From Ficedula albicollis (lineage: Eukaryota; Chordata; Aves; Passeriformes; Muscicapidae), in assembly GCF_000247815.1 (NCBI RefSeq), contig NC_021678.1:8018874-8082873 (forward strand): a stretch of 64,000 nt of DNA, in the 5' to 3' direction. Every line of letters starts with the position of its first letter. Positions within the stretch are counted from its first letter, which is position 1. A program made the position numbers and the translations under genes. This document shows positions 28,512 through 41,383 of the stretch, in pieces. Below the pieces are notes generated by a model. The model was not told the DNA's origin, made no database searches, and saw nothing but the letters and a program-made list of their open reading frames with translations.

Positions 28512-31500
28512 AGAACAAAGTGTCAGTGTAGCTGATACCATTTTATGGCTGGTACCACAGAAATATCAAAAAGTGACCTTTACATTGGCATTAGTGGAGT
28601 AGTTCAAAAACACAGTTGGATAACATTTATTATCTATAAAAAAGTGCTTTAAGAGAAGCAACACAGTTCTAATAAAAAGAAAAACATGCCATTTAATCCT
28701 GTTGAAATGTTTTAAACATTAAGATAATTAAGGAACCACTACAGGATGCAATAGATTCAGGTTGAAGGAGGCATTTGCTTTTGCTTCAAAGGCTGATGGA
28801 TCAAGAAATGGAGGAATTTATGAAGCTCTATGAGGGCAATCACAATTCACAATATAAAATTCATTGTGGACAAAGTTTTAAAAAAATCTTATTAAATGAA
28901 CTTTTAAATTACTTCTACTCTCAATATTAGAATGAAGAGAGATCGCTCTGATTTAATGCTCAGTGATCATTACAGAAGCAAAAAAGAGAAGGAATAAATT
29001 CTTACTGTGCCATTGCCTAAATCAATGATGCATTCTCATTTTGTGCTCTACTTGGTTTTGATCGCTTTTGTTTAAAAGTGATACACAGGAAGAAAAGAAG
29101 CAATTCAGAGACATTTTGGCACCAAATTGATTGGACAGGGGAACAAACAATCTCAACCAAAGCAAGGCATTATAAAATGCAATAATGACTTTAATTCTCC
29201 TATCTGTATATCTAGCAGATGCAGGATTGCATGGGGATCATATAATTTCATTCTTTCAAAGCAAAAATGGGAACTCCCAAAGGAAATGAAGGACATTTAT
29301 TACGTATGTTGGTGCAATCAATAATTACCCTGATTGCCAGGGCATGTAAAGCAAACAGTTCACTGAGATCTGGCTGCAGAAACTTTCCTGATACAACATT
29401 AGTCAGTCCTCATCTGTGATAGTCCCAGACAGCACAAAGTGGCAGAACAGCATTTTGCATGAACTGGTGGTTTCTGCTCCTGTGCTGTGCAGAGGTACTG
29501 CTGAATAGGAGGAGGTTTTCCATCTTCAATGACCACTTTCAACTACCTTGGAAATACAGCAAGAGCAATCTTCCCTCCACCACCCTCGGCTCTCAAGAGT
29601 TCTCCTGTCACTTCTGTGACACTGAAGTGCATTCCTGCCTTTTCTGTGGCTCTCCCAGTGCTGCAAAAGCTGTGCCTTGCCCATGGGAGATGGTCACTGT
29701 GCTGCAGGGACCTGCTGTGCTGAGAGATATCTCTGCTGTGGCAGCCAAACGCCATGAAAGCTCACATTACTTTCTTCCACTGCCCTCCCTTTGTTTTCAG
29801 ACAGTCATAGGGAGTAGGAAAATCTCCATGAAATGGAGAAAGATAAATGGAATAGGGACAAACACCTGAAATACCTGTCTGGGGCATAAATAACCAGCAC
29901 TCCCTGTTTTGCACTGAAGTGGCATTGCTTTGTTTGTAACTGCAGCTGAACACAGCTGAACTGTGATACTGTCTGAAGAAAATGGAAAGGAGAAGAAGGG
30001 AAGAAAGAATAGTAGTGATTTTTTTTCTTTTTTTTTTGCATTGTGTCAGGCAAGTCCTCATTGAGAAAAATGTTTTATGAATCTTTTTATGCTGGAGAGA
30101 TTTAGAGTCCCCATTTCCTATGAAACACATTTGTAAGGCACATTTACATCTCTTTCATGCAGCAGTATGTGTTTATGGATGGAAACTCTCATTTCCTTGG
30201 CAGACATCTATTCTCCTTTAGAAAAAAATCCAGAATTTCTAGCCATAATACTTGACATAGATAACTTGTCTGTTTATTCAGAGAGTTCAATGAGCTAGGA
30301 AGAGCAACACGTAAACTATGAACACAATAGTTTAGTTGACAATGTTATTAAATATTAATGCCAATTTTTGTAGGTGTCTAATCAAACATCTGTCTCGGTC
30401 ATCTTTGGGGACTGAAGTAAAATTTAGCTATTGTTGACATTAATTGAATGAGCTGATCTAGTTATAAAAAAAATCACCCTACAACACTGAAATCAAACTT
30501 AGTATGAAAAGTTATTATCACATAGATAGGATGGAGCTGCCAGCTCCATACAGACAATATAATTGGTATTCTCAACTGCCTGCCAATCTCCAGTTACATT
30601 TCTGGCTTAGCAAATGTAGCTATCATAAATGGCAGCATGCACTAGGCTTACAGAATAAAAGTATTTACAATTTCATGGATAAAGAGCATCCACTGCCATA
30701 AGAATGTTAGTAAAAAGAAAAGTAAAATACGGTATATTTTTCTAAGGTAAACTGTTATATTATTGGCTTAAATGCTAGGGTGCATAGAAAAGTATTTAAT
30801 GTCTCTATTTCTCCTCTAAATGCTACCAAAACATCTCAAAAAAGGCCTCATTTTCATAAAGTGCTGAGCAGATTAAGAAAAAAAACCAAAACTGCTACAG
30901 ACTTTGCTATTGCCAGAGCCCTACCTTGTCCCCAGGGAAGGGAGGATTATTGAGCTGAGGGCAGAGGACCTTGGGGAAGCTCATCTGAGGGATGGGCAGG
31001 GTAAACCCAAACTTTTGACCGAATATTCTTATGCTGAGACATGAGAGTGTCCACATAAAGATTTTGTCCAAAAGTCAAGCAAAGAGCTGGGAATCTTTTG
31101 CTAAAGGAATTTGAATTGGGAAATGGGATGGCTTGCATTGTATTCACCCTCTTCATGGCACTGTAAAAACAGAAGATTTTGGATTCCATCCCTCTGACTG
31201 TTCAGAAAAGGTTTCAAAAATTCAAAATAGAAAAAGGAAATGCAAGCCAAAACCCTTTTATTATGTCCCATGTACAAAAGCATAAAGAACTAGTAAATCA
31301 GTGTTTCACTGACAAGAGTATCTCAGATCAAACATTCACTATGGTAATAAAAACTGTTAACTTGTTTTAGGGAAAAAATCAATTGACAGATGAAGAGGAC
31401 ACTTTTCACTAAAGGAGCAGCACATCAAGGCTTTCAGCATGTCTGCATCCCTTCATGTAATGTACTCCTGGACTTGTGTTTGATGTAAGGTACAGCCTGT

Positions 31501-32058
31501 TTTTGTTGAGATTCAAGATGGGGAGCAGAGGGGAGAGGCAGGCTATGAGAGAGAGAGGTTATTTGTAATGGCCAATACTCTTTATTGCAGGATTCAGAAC
31601 AAAGATGAAGCATCCTAAGCTGTTATACATCAGTCCTTGAATCCCACATTAATTCTCTGTTCCACAAAAAAAGGTGTAGTCTCATCTGAGAGAAATAGCA
31701 TTTTGGTAAAGACACAGTGTCATGTGAATGCATTTTTCAAAATCTGGAATAAACAAAGAAAAATCCTGCATTAAATTTCTGTTTTAAGAGAAATGAGTAT
31801 GCGTTCTCAGGATCCCTTAATTCTTACTCATGTTTCCAATCATGAGCTCAGAAGAAGAAAACAAACTCACATGAGCAAAGGACAGGAGTCACTACTGGAT
31901 AATGTAAAGAATTGTTTCCAAAAAGGCATTATCAAAGCTCCCATGAAACTGAGAAACGTTATGACCAGATCAAAGGACTTACATACTGAAGACTTGGGCA
32001 GAGTTTAAGTACTTAAACTCAGAACAATGGCACCAAAATACGATTCTTATCAGCTATC

Positions 32059-32344
32059 GAGGTACTAAAAGTAACTTTATATAGGAATTTAGGGGGGTGT
32101 CAAACGACCCTAATTTCTTCCCTGAGACTTAACATTAACTCCATAGAAACAACATTGACACGTACTAAAAGTAACTTTATATAGGAATTTCGGGGGGTGT
32201 CAAACGACCCTGATTTCTTCCCTGAGACTTAACATTAACTCCATGAGGTACTAAAAGTAACTTTATATAGGAATTTAGGGGGGTGTCAAACGACCCTAAT
32301 TTCTTCCCTGAGACTTAACATTAACTCCATAGAAACAACATTGA
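32059..32344. repeat. Three-copy tandem duplication, long-short-long layout
   Basis: Copy A (32059-32159) and copy C (32245-32344) share an 84-base core and a 15-base tail (AGAAACAACATTGA). The middle copy B (32160-32244) has only the core and differs from both (TTTCGGGG for TTTAGGGG, CCTGATTT for CCTAATTT). Copy C ends 40 bases from the splice donor of the GRID1 exon at 32384. Confidence 0.93.
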
Positions 32345-32383
32345 TACAGAAATTAAATGAAAACCTCTGTGATCCAGTCTTAC

Positions 32384-32579
32384 CTTCCTGATGCCTTCAG
32401 AAGGGTTTGATACGCAATTATCTGCCCCATTATTCTTACTGATAGTCCTCCACAGTTCAGCAAATGTGTTATCCTGCTCCAAAGGGTTGGTCCCTTTTGC
32501 TTTAAAGTATTCATACACTGCTGAATCCCTGACTGTACCATAAGATATATCCATTTGTTTGGACAGATCCTGAAATGTT
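32384..32579 (-). CDS. GRID1: GRID1 exon: first part of ligand-binding half S2
   Basis: The exon has 196 nucleotides. Its first base completes a split Arg codon, followed by 65 residues from [20 protein letters not shown] to SNPSEGIRK. This is the start of S2 after M3: the QDLSKQ motif, the [13 protein letters not shown] helix that forms part of the agonist cleft, and the ELWRTISKN segment. In GluD receptors the lobe binds D-serine and glycine rather than glutamate. Acceptor GAATTTCAG and donor AAG|GTAAGA are consensus-like. [16 protein letters not shown] distinguishes GluD1 from GluD2, which has a different sequence there. The exon is intact, with a three-copy duplication just beyond the donor. 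Confidence 0.97.
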
Positions 32580-34750
32580 CTGAAATTCAAGCGATATTGA
32601 GAAATTAGTATTATGTAGTATATTAGCAAGATTTCATTAATTAAATGGTTTCTTTCTATATCTGTCATTCATCAGGAAGCACTTACCCTCACCAAGGAAC
32701 ACTCCCATATTTCATTCCTCATCGTAAAGGAAAGTCAAGTAGTTATTTAATTGTACTGAGATCATATGATTTTAACTACACCCAAGCTGTGTTTCACCCC
32801 AGTGTTATGTTTTTGGGGTTTTTTTGAAAGAAAACATTCATGTTAAATATGCCACCAAGATTGCACAAGAATATAATGTGATAAAGACTTACCTGAACAC
32901 AGGAAAAACTCAGATTATAAATAAATACTTCCAGCCCCATCAACTTCACCAGAAATACCTCGCAGAATTCAGTGGAATTAGTTTGCAGTTATACCAATGC
33001 TCCATCTGACTCCAAATCAATAGGACTGTTTTAAACAAACAAATAAAATCTTGCTTCCAATTTCCACTAAGTCTCTCTTGCTCTCTCTTTTCACAGCCTC
33101 TGGTAAAACGGGCATTTTTCATTCACACAGAAGCCTAACTTTCATTTACTCATCATATACCACTCTGGAAGTGTAAATGGGCCTCACCCTGAGTGGCTGT
33201 GAATGCACAATTTATTTTCACATTGTACAGAATGTAATTCACTCCTGTTTTACAGCCTGTTCTGCTCTGGAAGGTGTAAATCACTGCCTGCATCAATGAA
33301 AACCAGCCCAAGCCTCCAAACATTTAAGGTGGCATCACTGCCATCAGCAGCAGTGTCCTGGCTGTTTTCCCTCTCTCAGAGGCTCATTCCCATTCCTGTG
33401 CCTTCCTCCTTTGCCATCAAGTATCACCTCTGTGCAGTGCCACCATTTTTTCATCTGAGCATACAAATATACAACACACACTCGACCAGTGAGAGCCACA
33501 CACAGCAACAGGGACCAAACTGAATCTCATAAATAATGGCTTATTTTCCTTAAAACACTTTATAAATGTGTGACTTCACATATTCACAACATGCTTCTGA
33601 TACAACCAACTAACATTGCTTGACAACAGTTAAACTAAAGTAACCCTCCCTGCCTCACCCCATTTCTTTTTCCCAAAAACAATTTTTCAGAAACAAAAAC
33701 TTCCTGATCAATAGTTCTGAAAGGCCCACTCTTGCCACTTCCCCCACACCTCCAGCTCCTGGAGCCACAAAAGCAGAACATTTTGGCTTGCAGCTGGGGC
33801 AGATTTCTTCACAATGCTCCTGAGGAGCTTTCCCTTGGCCCATGAGCCAAAGCTGTTTTCCACAGCTGAAGACTTGTCATATACAATATTTTTCTGCCAC
33901 CCTCTCCCCTGTTTCACTGGGGAGATGCCACTGCTGACACATCACATGCCTGTAAGGTTTCCTGCTACACTATTTAAAATAAAGCAATCGGGGCACATAC
34001 TCAATACAAAAACACGTAGAAAGCTCTTCCCTCTTCTCCCTCACAGCAGCCCCAGGCCTCCCACGTTTAGCTGCAGAAGGTGCCCTTCTCTGGGGCTCTG
34101 GTGTGGAGCCCTGTCCCCAGGCTGCAGCTGCCTCTCAGCACATCCCCCCGCCCCAAACTCTTTGAACTCACAGGCTGCTCCACACAGTCTAAGTGGTTTA
34201 AGTTCTTAAATTGTGTTAAGGACTTTTCATCATTTTAAGCTGTTAAGCAGCTTTAAGTAAGACTGTGTGAACAGTCTCTCTATATACATTGCACACTTGT
34301 GGCTTTGGGCTAAGTCTAGGAGTTCCACCAAACCCCAAAACTCCTGTTATTTCCCAAGCACTGCATATGGCAACTAATAAAGTACAAAACAAGCATCCTG
34401 GAGGTTGCTGGAAATTCAAAATGCTAATGAAAAATGGCAGAATTTGTTCAGATGTTCTTTCTTTCTTTAACATTCCTGAAAGGTCTATTCTGCTCCCCTA
34501 AATGTTTCCTGTATATTCTATGGAACCATTTTTCATCCAGTCTTGATCTACATGATTATATGCTGCATTTAGTTCTGTCTTTAGTTTTTTCCCACAGCTT
34601 TACAAATGCCTACTGCTGATACAGTTTGAAAGTTTGAACATGGGGGTTTAGATAGTTAAAAAAAATAATTAAACTTGCAATTTTAATATTGTTAGTATTT
34701 TCTTTTTCTTTTTTTGCCATGGAAGCTTTTACTCACAAACATGCATTTTG

Positions 34751-34825
34751 TTTTAGCTAAATTGCACTTTATTGACAATCAGTATTTTTATTTTAGCTAA
34801 ATTACATTTTATTGACAATCAGTAC
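34751..34825. repeat. Direct repeat, 35-bp copies at a 40-bp period
   Basis: The copies at 34751-34785 and 34791-34825 begin TTTTAGCTAAATT and end GACAATCAGTA. They differ at two internal bases and at the last base, with a five-base spacer. Confidence 0.88.
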
Positions 34826-35492
34826 TGCACAAAAGCACAGTACATGTTGTTTTATGAGCAGCACAGTTTGTTCAGTTCTCTGAGCATCATAGGGCAGAGA
34901 GAGCAAATCTGGGCTTAAATCAAGGCTTGCAATAAACAGACAAGCACACAGGTGGCAGGGAGGGAAGCACAGTATTAGCCTGGGTATGGGAGTAAGGCAA
35001 CCCCTTCAGCTGGCAGCATTTCCTTGCAACAGAAAATGTGGAATATTGTGTGTCCTAAGGATTTCGTGCAGTGCAGTGTTTGATATTTGGGCCACTTAGC
35101 CAAAAACCTATCCCAGAAATAATCCTGACAGGAAGTGGTCTCAGCCATGGTTCTTACTCTGTATAAAAAAATATCTCTGCTGTATTTCTGCACTGAAAGT
35201 GGAGGTGATGCTCAGCCCCTCCATGGCTAGAGAACTGGTCAAAGGATTTGGGCATGGTGGGCATGGGCACATAAATAAATGATACTGGGGGGAGATGAAT
35301 TATCCCCTACTTTTTAGGGGGTGAAGTAAGATAACCACAAGAGTAGATTTTAAACACTGTTATTTTAACTCCCTCAAATTTGCCTTTGCCGGACAAAATC
35401 ACTCATCACTATATTTCAGATAGTGGCTGTATCTTACAGTTGTGTCATTCTCTGAAGGTGGCTGTTGTCACTGCTCTAAAGCTTTATTTGTA

Positions 35493-35611
35493 CAACCAGC
35501 TCTTAGCTAGACCCATCTCCTTTAGCCACTCAAATTCTTGTCTCACTTTCCGCAACCAGCTCTTAGCTGGACCCATCTTCTTTAGCCACTCAAATTCTTG
35601 TCTCACTTTCC
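35493..35611. repeat. Tandem duplication, 60-bp unit x2
   Basis: The copies at 35493-35552 and 35553-35611 start CAACCAGCTCTTAGCT. They differ at two internal bases (TAGACC/TGGACC and ATCTCC/ATCTTC). Confidence 0.92.
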
Positions 35612-37757
35612 TATGGCAAAGATTTCATGCATTTAATATACAAAATTATTTGCAACAAAAATGTGCAGTACAACAAGATGCCCCATTAACCTCACCACCC
35701 CAGTTATTGGATCTCACAAGCCATTAAAGTCTCTTTGTAAGTGTGATTAAAGATAAAGCCAGTAAAGCAGAAAAAGCCAATGTCCCTCACTTCCAGTTAC
35801 AGGAGTGCAACTTCAATTTGTAGACACATCCATGGTGTGATTGCTGTAATTGACAAGCACATGTAAACCAATTGATTTAAGTAAATGTATCTGCAGTCAA
35901 TCTAAAGAAAAATGTTGTCTTTTAAATCTGCATTACCAGCCAAAATATTTAATGCCCATATTTATGCCTGTTAGATGAACTCAACAACTGATACGTATTC
36001 CAAGTGGAATTACAATTACTTCATGCAGAGTGAGCTGAAGACTGGGCTCTCTGCTTGTTTTGTTTGTCAGAAACTTATTGACATAAAACATACGCTGCAG
36101 AAGACACAGACAGGCAAGAGCAGTATTAGCATTTATAATTAGAACACTAGAAGTAATTGGCAGATTAAAAATACTGGTTAAGGTACATTTTTTGGAGATG
36201 TTTTCTTACTTGTAAAAGCCTTGTGTAGCTGTAGATACACAGACAAAAATATGTTGCCAGTATGGATTTATTTTACTCTGTCGCTGCTATATACCCAAGA
36301 TTTCTGGATGAATAATAAGTGACAGACTAAACTTGACACTAGGTGCTTTGAGGTAACTGCTGATCAATTAACTCAGCTGGAGGCACCTGGATCATTGATG
36401 TGATCAAAGTGTTTTTCAAAAGAAAAACATGATCCTGTCATTAAAAAAAAATAAGTGGATTTTTGTTCGTAGTGACCCTGAGATTTTTGCTCAATGCATC
36501 AGAATATTCTAGGAGATGGCTGCCAACAAGATAAAGTGTCCCAGAGATGATGAGACTTTTTAAGCTTCTCTGCCTAAATGAAGTCTTAAAAATGCATACA
36601 TAAAATGTATAGTACAACCCCTAAATCTATCTTTAAATGCCTTGAGGCTAATTTATTTTCTTTTAAACCTTTTTTTTCTCCAAAAGTTCGGAATTCATTA
36701 CATCTACAGAATTAAATATAAGTGCAGTTCCTAACCAGAACTGTTTTCTCCACACAATTATGTGAGAGGGAAATATGTGTTTTATGCACTGGGAAAACCC
36801 AGTAAACTTCAAAGTAAAAATAGAAGTATCTGAACTGATTTGACAAGCTTATACCACCATTCTAAGCCTAAGAAACACCTGTGAGCTGAAACCTAGAACA
36901 TAAAAGCCTATCTGGAAGGAGATTTGTTGGATAAAGTTATACCCAGTGGAAAGCAATAAGCTGAAAGAGAATTCTGCCTACTGTGAACTACAGAAAAGTG
37001 CAGAATTCTGAGACCTAAAATTGCTGAGAACTCTTCCCTCCAAGGGAGAATTCTCAACAATGAGGACCAATAAGAAAATGGTATTAGTTGTTGTTGACCT
37101 CATCAATCCACCCACTGAGAGATGAACTTGGAAGCCAAGCAAGCATTGCCAGATCAGATTCTCATTTGTAGATGTGTCCCAAGAGAAAAGTCTGCAAAGC
37201 TGAATCAAGGCTGAAGTGGGACTGCAGTGGTACAGTGTCCACATGAGCAGATCTTACCATTCAGAACCTCAGTCCTGATCTGAGTCCTGATTAATTTTTA
37301 TATCCATTTATGAATGTGCAAGGCAAAGGATTTGAGCTTCAATCCATTGTTCACAAATGAACAATCTTTGGAATTCCAGTTTTAAGTAAAATGTATAAAT
37401 GGGTAGGGTAAAGCTTGTCTTCAGACATCCGAAACTGAGTTCAAACTTTCACAAAAAGACATTCTGTAGAGATGGCCTACCCAAGTTGAACAGCTTAACT
37501 AGCTGAAGAGCTGAAAAAAAATAAAAATTCCCTCTGTTATGGATATAAAATACCACTAGGGGATGATAGTCTCATTGACTCATAGACTTGCATGAAGTAT
37601 TTCACTGTGATGCTAAATGCAAGTTTGAAAAGCAAAAGCCCACTTAAAAATGGAAGAGAATATCAGTTAGTGTCTCTAAACATTATTGCAACTGATATTT
37701 CATGAGTCTTCAGCTGTACAAGAAAGGGGGATATATTGGCAGAACAATGAAGTAACA

Positions 37758-37901
37758 TTAGAATTGACCTATCTTTAGCACCTACAAGTCTAAAAAGTAA
37801 ATATACTTAAAAAACCAAACAAAAGAATTGAAGAACAATTAGAATTGACCTATCTTTAGCACCACAAGACTAAAAAGTAAATATACTTAAAAAACCAAAC
37901 A
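37758..37901. repeat. Direct repeat, about 64-bp copies with a 17-bp spacer
   Basis: The copies at 37758-37821 and 37839-37901 start TTAGAATTGACC and end AAAACCAAACA. There is a one-base indel (CACCTACAAG/CACCACAAG) and one substitution. The spacer separates it from the exactly abutting cases. Confidence 0.91.
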
Positions 37902-38493
37902 TATGATGACATATTTTGGTAGATTTTCAATGTTTGTTCTAGGTACATATAGGAATGTTATTAGTGTGTGTTAAACTGGACCAAAAACTAAAAGATGGGC
38001 TACTTTAAAGATTATTCTTAGTGGGGCCAATAAAACTGTTAAAGGTATTCTTTATGGCAGAATGGCAGTACCTTTAGTACAGAGAATTAAAATGAAAACA
38101 AGTTTATCTCAACTTCTTAAAACCTTAGGTTTCAGAAGAACTGGGTCCATGATTTTAATTTGGTCATCTCAGATTTTCTTTGAAACTATGAATAATTAAA
38201 CCAAGCTCTTAAATCAATCCTTAAATTATCAACTTCTCTATAGTGACGTGATCAAATTCTGCATTGTTCCATTTCACTGTAAGTCACTTTAAATGCTCTT
38301 AATTCTGTCTCAGTGCAGTGATGTGCAGAGCAACAGGTTTCTTCATCAAATACTCTAAGCAAAATTTTAACTTTAGCAACAGAGGTAGTCCAGTAGAGAT
38401 CTGCAGCAGTACTTGCATGCTTAGGATACACTCTTCTGGGTCAAGTCCTTCACCAGCAAACATGTCCTGCTTTATAATTAATCTAAAATTCAT

Positions 38494-38615
38494 ATTATCT
38501 GCTCTCCATGAAAAATACCATTCACTTTAAACAAAAGCCTTAACAGAAAAAAACATTATCTGCTCTCCATGAAAAATACCATCCACTTTAAACAAAAGCC
38601 TTAACAGAAAAAAAC
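38494..38615. repeat. Tandem duplication, 61-bp unit x2
   Basis: The copies at 38494-38554 and 38555-38615 abut and differ by one transition (CCATTCAC/CCATCCAC). The end touches the start of a second, unrelated duplication. Confidence 0.93.
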
Positions 38616-38740
38616 CTCATGCGAGTTTCTACAAGGCAAGCTGTAAGTATTGACAGATTAAACTATACTGAATCAGTCCTCATGGGAGTTTCTACAAGGC
38701 AAGCTGTAAGTATTGACAGATTAAACTATACTGAATCAGT
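38616..38740. repeat. Tandem duplication, 63-bp unit x2, abutting the previous one
   Basis: The copies at 38616-38678 and 38679-38740 start CTCATG and differ by one base (GCGAG/GGGAG). This duplication begins at the base after the preceding 61-bp pair ends. Confidence 0.93.
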
Positions 38741-40012
38741 GGAGTTGCAGCCTTTCACACCAGGACTGAAGCTTTCCAAATCACAGCAGGAGACAAACAG
38801 TGCAGACAGTCAGGGCTGTGTCTGCTCTTGTCCTCACCAGTGGGGCAGGAACAGCTGCTACACAGGATTTCAAAGGAGCAGGGACTTTCCTCCAGTGGCA
38901 AAACCAATCAATTGACATGTGTCACAGAACACGTTGCCATGTCAACCACCTACTCTTCCTATAGTTAAAACAAATAGTGATTGAACTCCTCAGCAGGTAA
39001 TGGCACTGCAGCAGCTTATTATAATGGTCACTGCTGCCAGCGTGGTGGCATCTCTGAGACTCTGATTGGATCAGGAGTCACTGCCCTAAATTAGGTGCAA
39101 GCAGAAGTAAAAAGTAACATTCCATTCTAGGGAGAGGATGCTAAAGTCAGCTTCATTTCTGTCCCAGGATGAAGGGGTTTGCTACACATCCTGCATGCCA
39201 TGTGTGATGGCAACAGTTCTGTCACCCACCCAGCTCAGCATCAGGACCCTGTCTTCTACTGCCCCCAAAGAAACTTCTTTCACAGGTTACCTAGCAGACT
39301 CAAAAATAGAGCAGTACTGCTGAGATCAGTGAAACTAGTTATGCACACAAAAGCACATGCTCAAGGTTCCCAGGACTGGAGACAAAAATACAAACAGTAA
39401 GAAAAATGAAAAACAAAATAGCCAAATAATAGATATACAAAGCACTAGAATCACTAAACTTGTACATCCTCCAAACTGATTTAATTTCTTTCAAAAAGCT
39501 TCCAGTAGCCTCTGCTTCTACATGTAAAGGGAAAGACAAGTAAACTAAACTAAACTGTTTTCTTAACTCCTGATGTAGCACTGGCTTCCCTGCAGACTGT
39601 TTTCACTAGGGCTCTGTTCCTGCAGAGTTACTGCGTGATCAAGTTTTAAAAGAAGGGAACAATTCCCCTCTTTTAGGGAAGGGAAAGAAGGGACTGTATA
39701 CCTACTGAAATCCAAAAACAGTCAAGCCACTAATAAATCATGTTTATGATTTTAGTAGCAATTAATTGCTAACTACTCACATTGTATTGGCAAAACATTT
39801 GGAGGCCTTGTGTACTTTCTAAGAGTCTGAGATGCAGCAGAAATACATTCTATTAACAGCACTTGAAATTCCACTTTTGCTTTACCAATCTCAGAACAAT
39901 CTGCAGCACTTTTGCTGAACTCAAAGTGTGGAGGATGTAGGACAATACCCCTACAAGTAGCTGTGTCCTACTGCTCACAGAAGTTCTTAGTATCTTCCAG
40001 CGGTTTATTTAG

Positions 40013-40112
40013 GAAACACGCCTATTTTAAAAAAAAAGACTTAACATTATTTCTGGCTACAAGAAACACGCCTATTTTCAAAAAAAAGACTTAACATTAT
40101 TTCTGGCTACAA
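40013..40112. repeat. Tandem duplication, 50-bp unit x2
   Basis: The copies at 40013-40062 and 40063-40112 start GAAACACGCC and differ by one base at the edge of an A run. Confidence 0.93.
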
Positions 40113-41263
40113 GACTCAAATTTGGATCCAAAAATCAAACTGGATTCTCATCATAATCAGTAAAACAGGTTCTTCTGTAAACAAAATTAAACCTCTGGGT
40201 GTTCCTATCCATTGCTATTTCTAAATTATGCCCTCAGGACCACCTCAGCAACTCCAATCATCTGCAGTGATCTGTGTGAGTGTGACTTGACTTGTCACTG
40301 GATCCTAAAAGTTCATTTTGCCTAGAGCTGACACTGGCTCGACTCCAGCGCTGCACATAAATCTGTTAAACAGCTAGAAATAAGCTAAACAGCTCCTGAT
40401 TGCCAGTCCAGTGTTTCTGACTATACTTCCAACCCTTCTCCTCTGCAAACCTCCTCCAGGCAATAAAAACGTAAATCGCTTAGATTGCCGATTTTTAGCT
40501 AATTAACTTATGTGTAATTTATGTTTTTCTTTCTCAATGTCCCATGTTTACTGAATTTAGAATTTGTAAAGAAACTGTGATGGTCCTTACAGTAGAAGAT
40601 ATGATTGATTGTTTTTCCTTGAAATGTTTCCAAAAAATGAAAGACAGCGGAACAAACGATTCCATTAATAGTGATAGCAATGGAAACTAATTTCTGAGCA
40701 TTTGCATCTCAAAGCTGGATCCACTGGGGCCGCATAGTTTGTGATCCCTGGATGAAGTTTCTCTCATGGCTAAGCATTTATGATTGCATATGAATTCATC
40801 TGATGTCTAAGGGAGTGAAGTCAGAGGGCAATCTTTCTTCTATATTTATTTACAAGGGCTGTTTACAGAACCCCTCTTCAGCACCCCATTTTTCCATATT
40901 ATTAAAAACTTAATAACCTTGAGATATTACCCAGTTTGCCCACCATGTTTCCAATTTAACAATGAAAATTATCAGACTGACAAAGAGACATTGAGAGCGT
41001 CTAACACATTAGAGTCTCTTTTAAGATGCAGGCCCAGGTTTTCAAAGTCTGGAGCTTTAATTTGTATGCTCAGATCCACATTTAAACTGCTACATGACTG
41101 GGCAGATTTTCAGAACAGATCAAGGAAAGATCTGGCACAATATCACATCTGTACAACATTGGCAGATTCAGTTAAAAGTCTGGAAAGGGATTCAGAGCAA
41201 CTATGAGCAGGTGCTCTTCATCCTGCAAATCCAGAATAATCAGTCCTGCTAAAAAATCTAGGC

Positions 41264-41383
41264 AATCCTGGATCCTTTATCCATACTCCATATTCCATTC
41301 AATGGTGAGAAGGAAATTAAAATAATCCTGGATCCTTTATCCATACTTCTTATTCCATTCAATGGTGAGAAGGAAATTAAAAT
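41264..41383. repeat. Tandem duplication, 60-bp unit x2
   Basis: The copies at 41264-41323 and 41324-41383 start AATCCTGGATCC and differ at two bases (ACTCCATATT/ACTTCTTATT). Confidence 0.93.
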
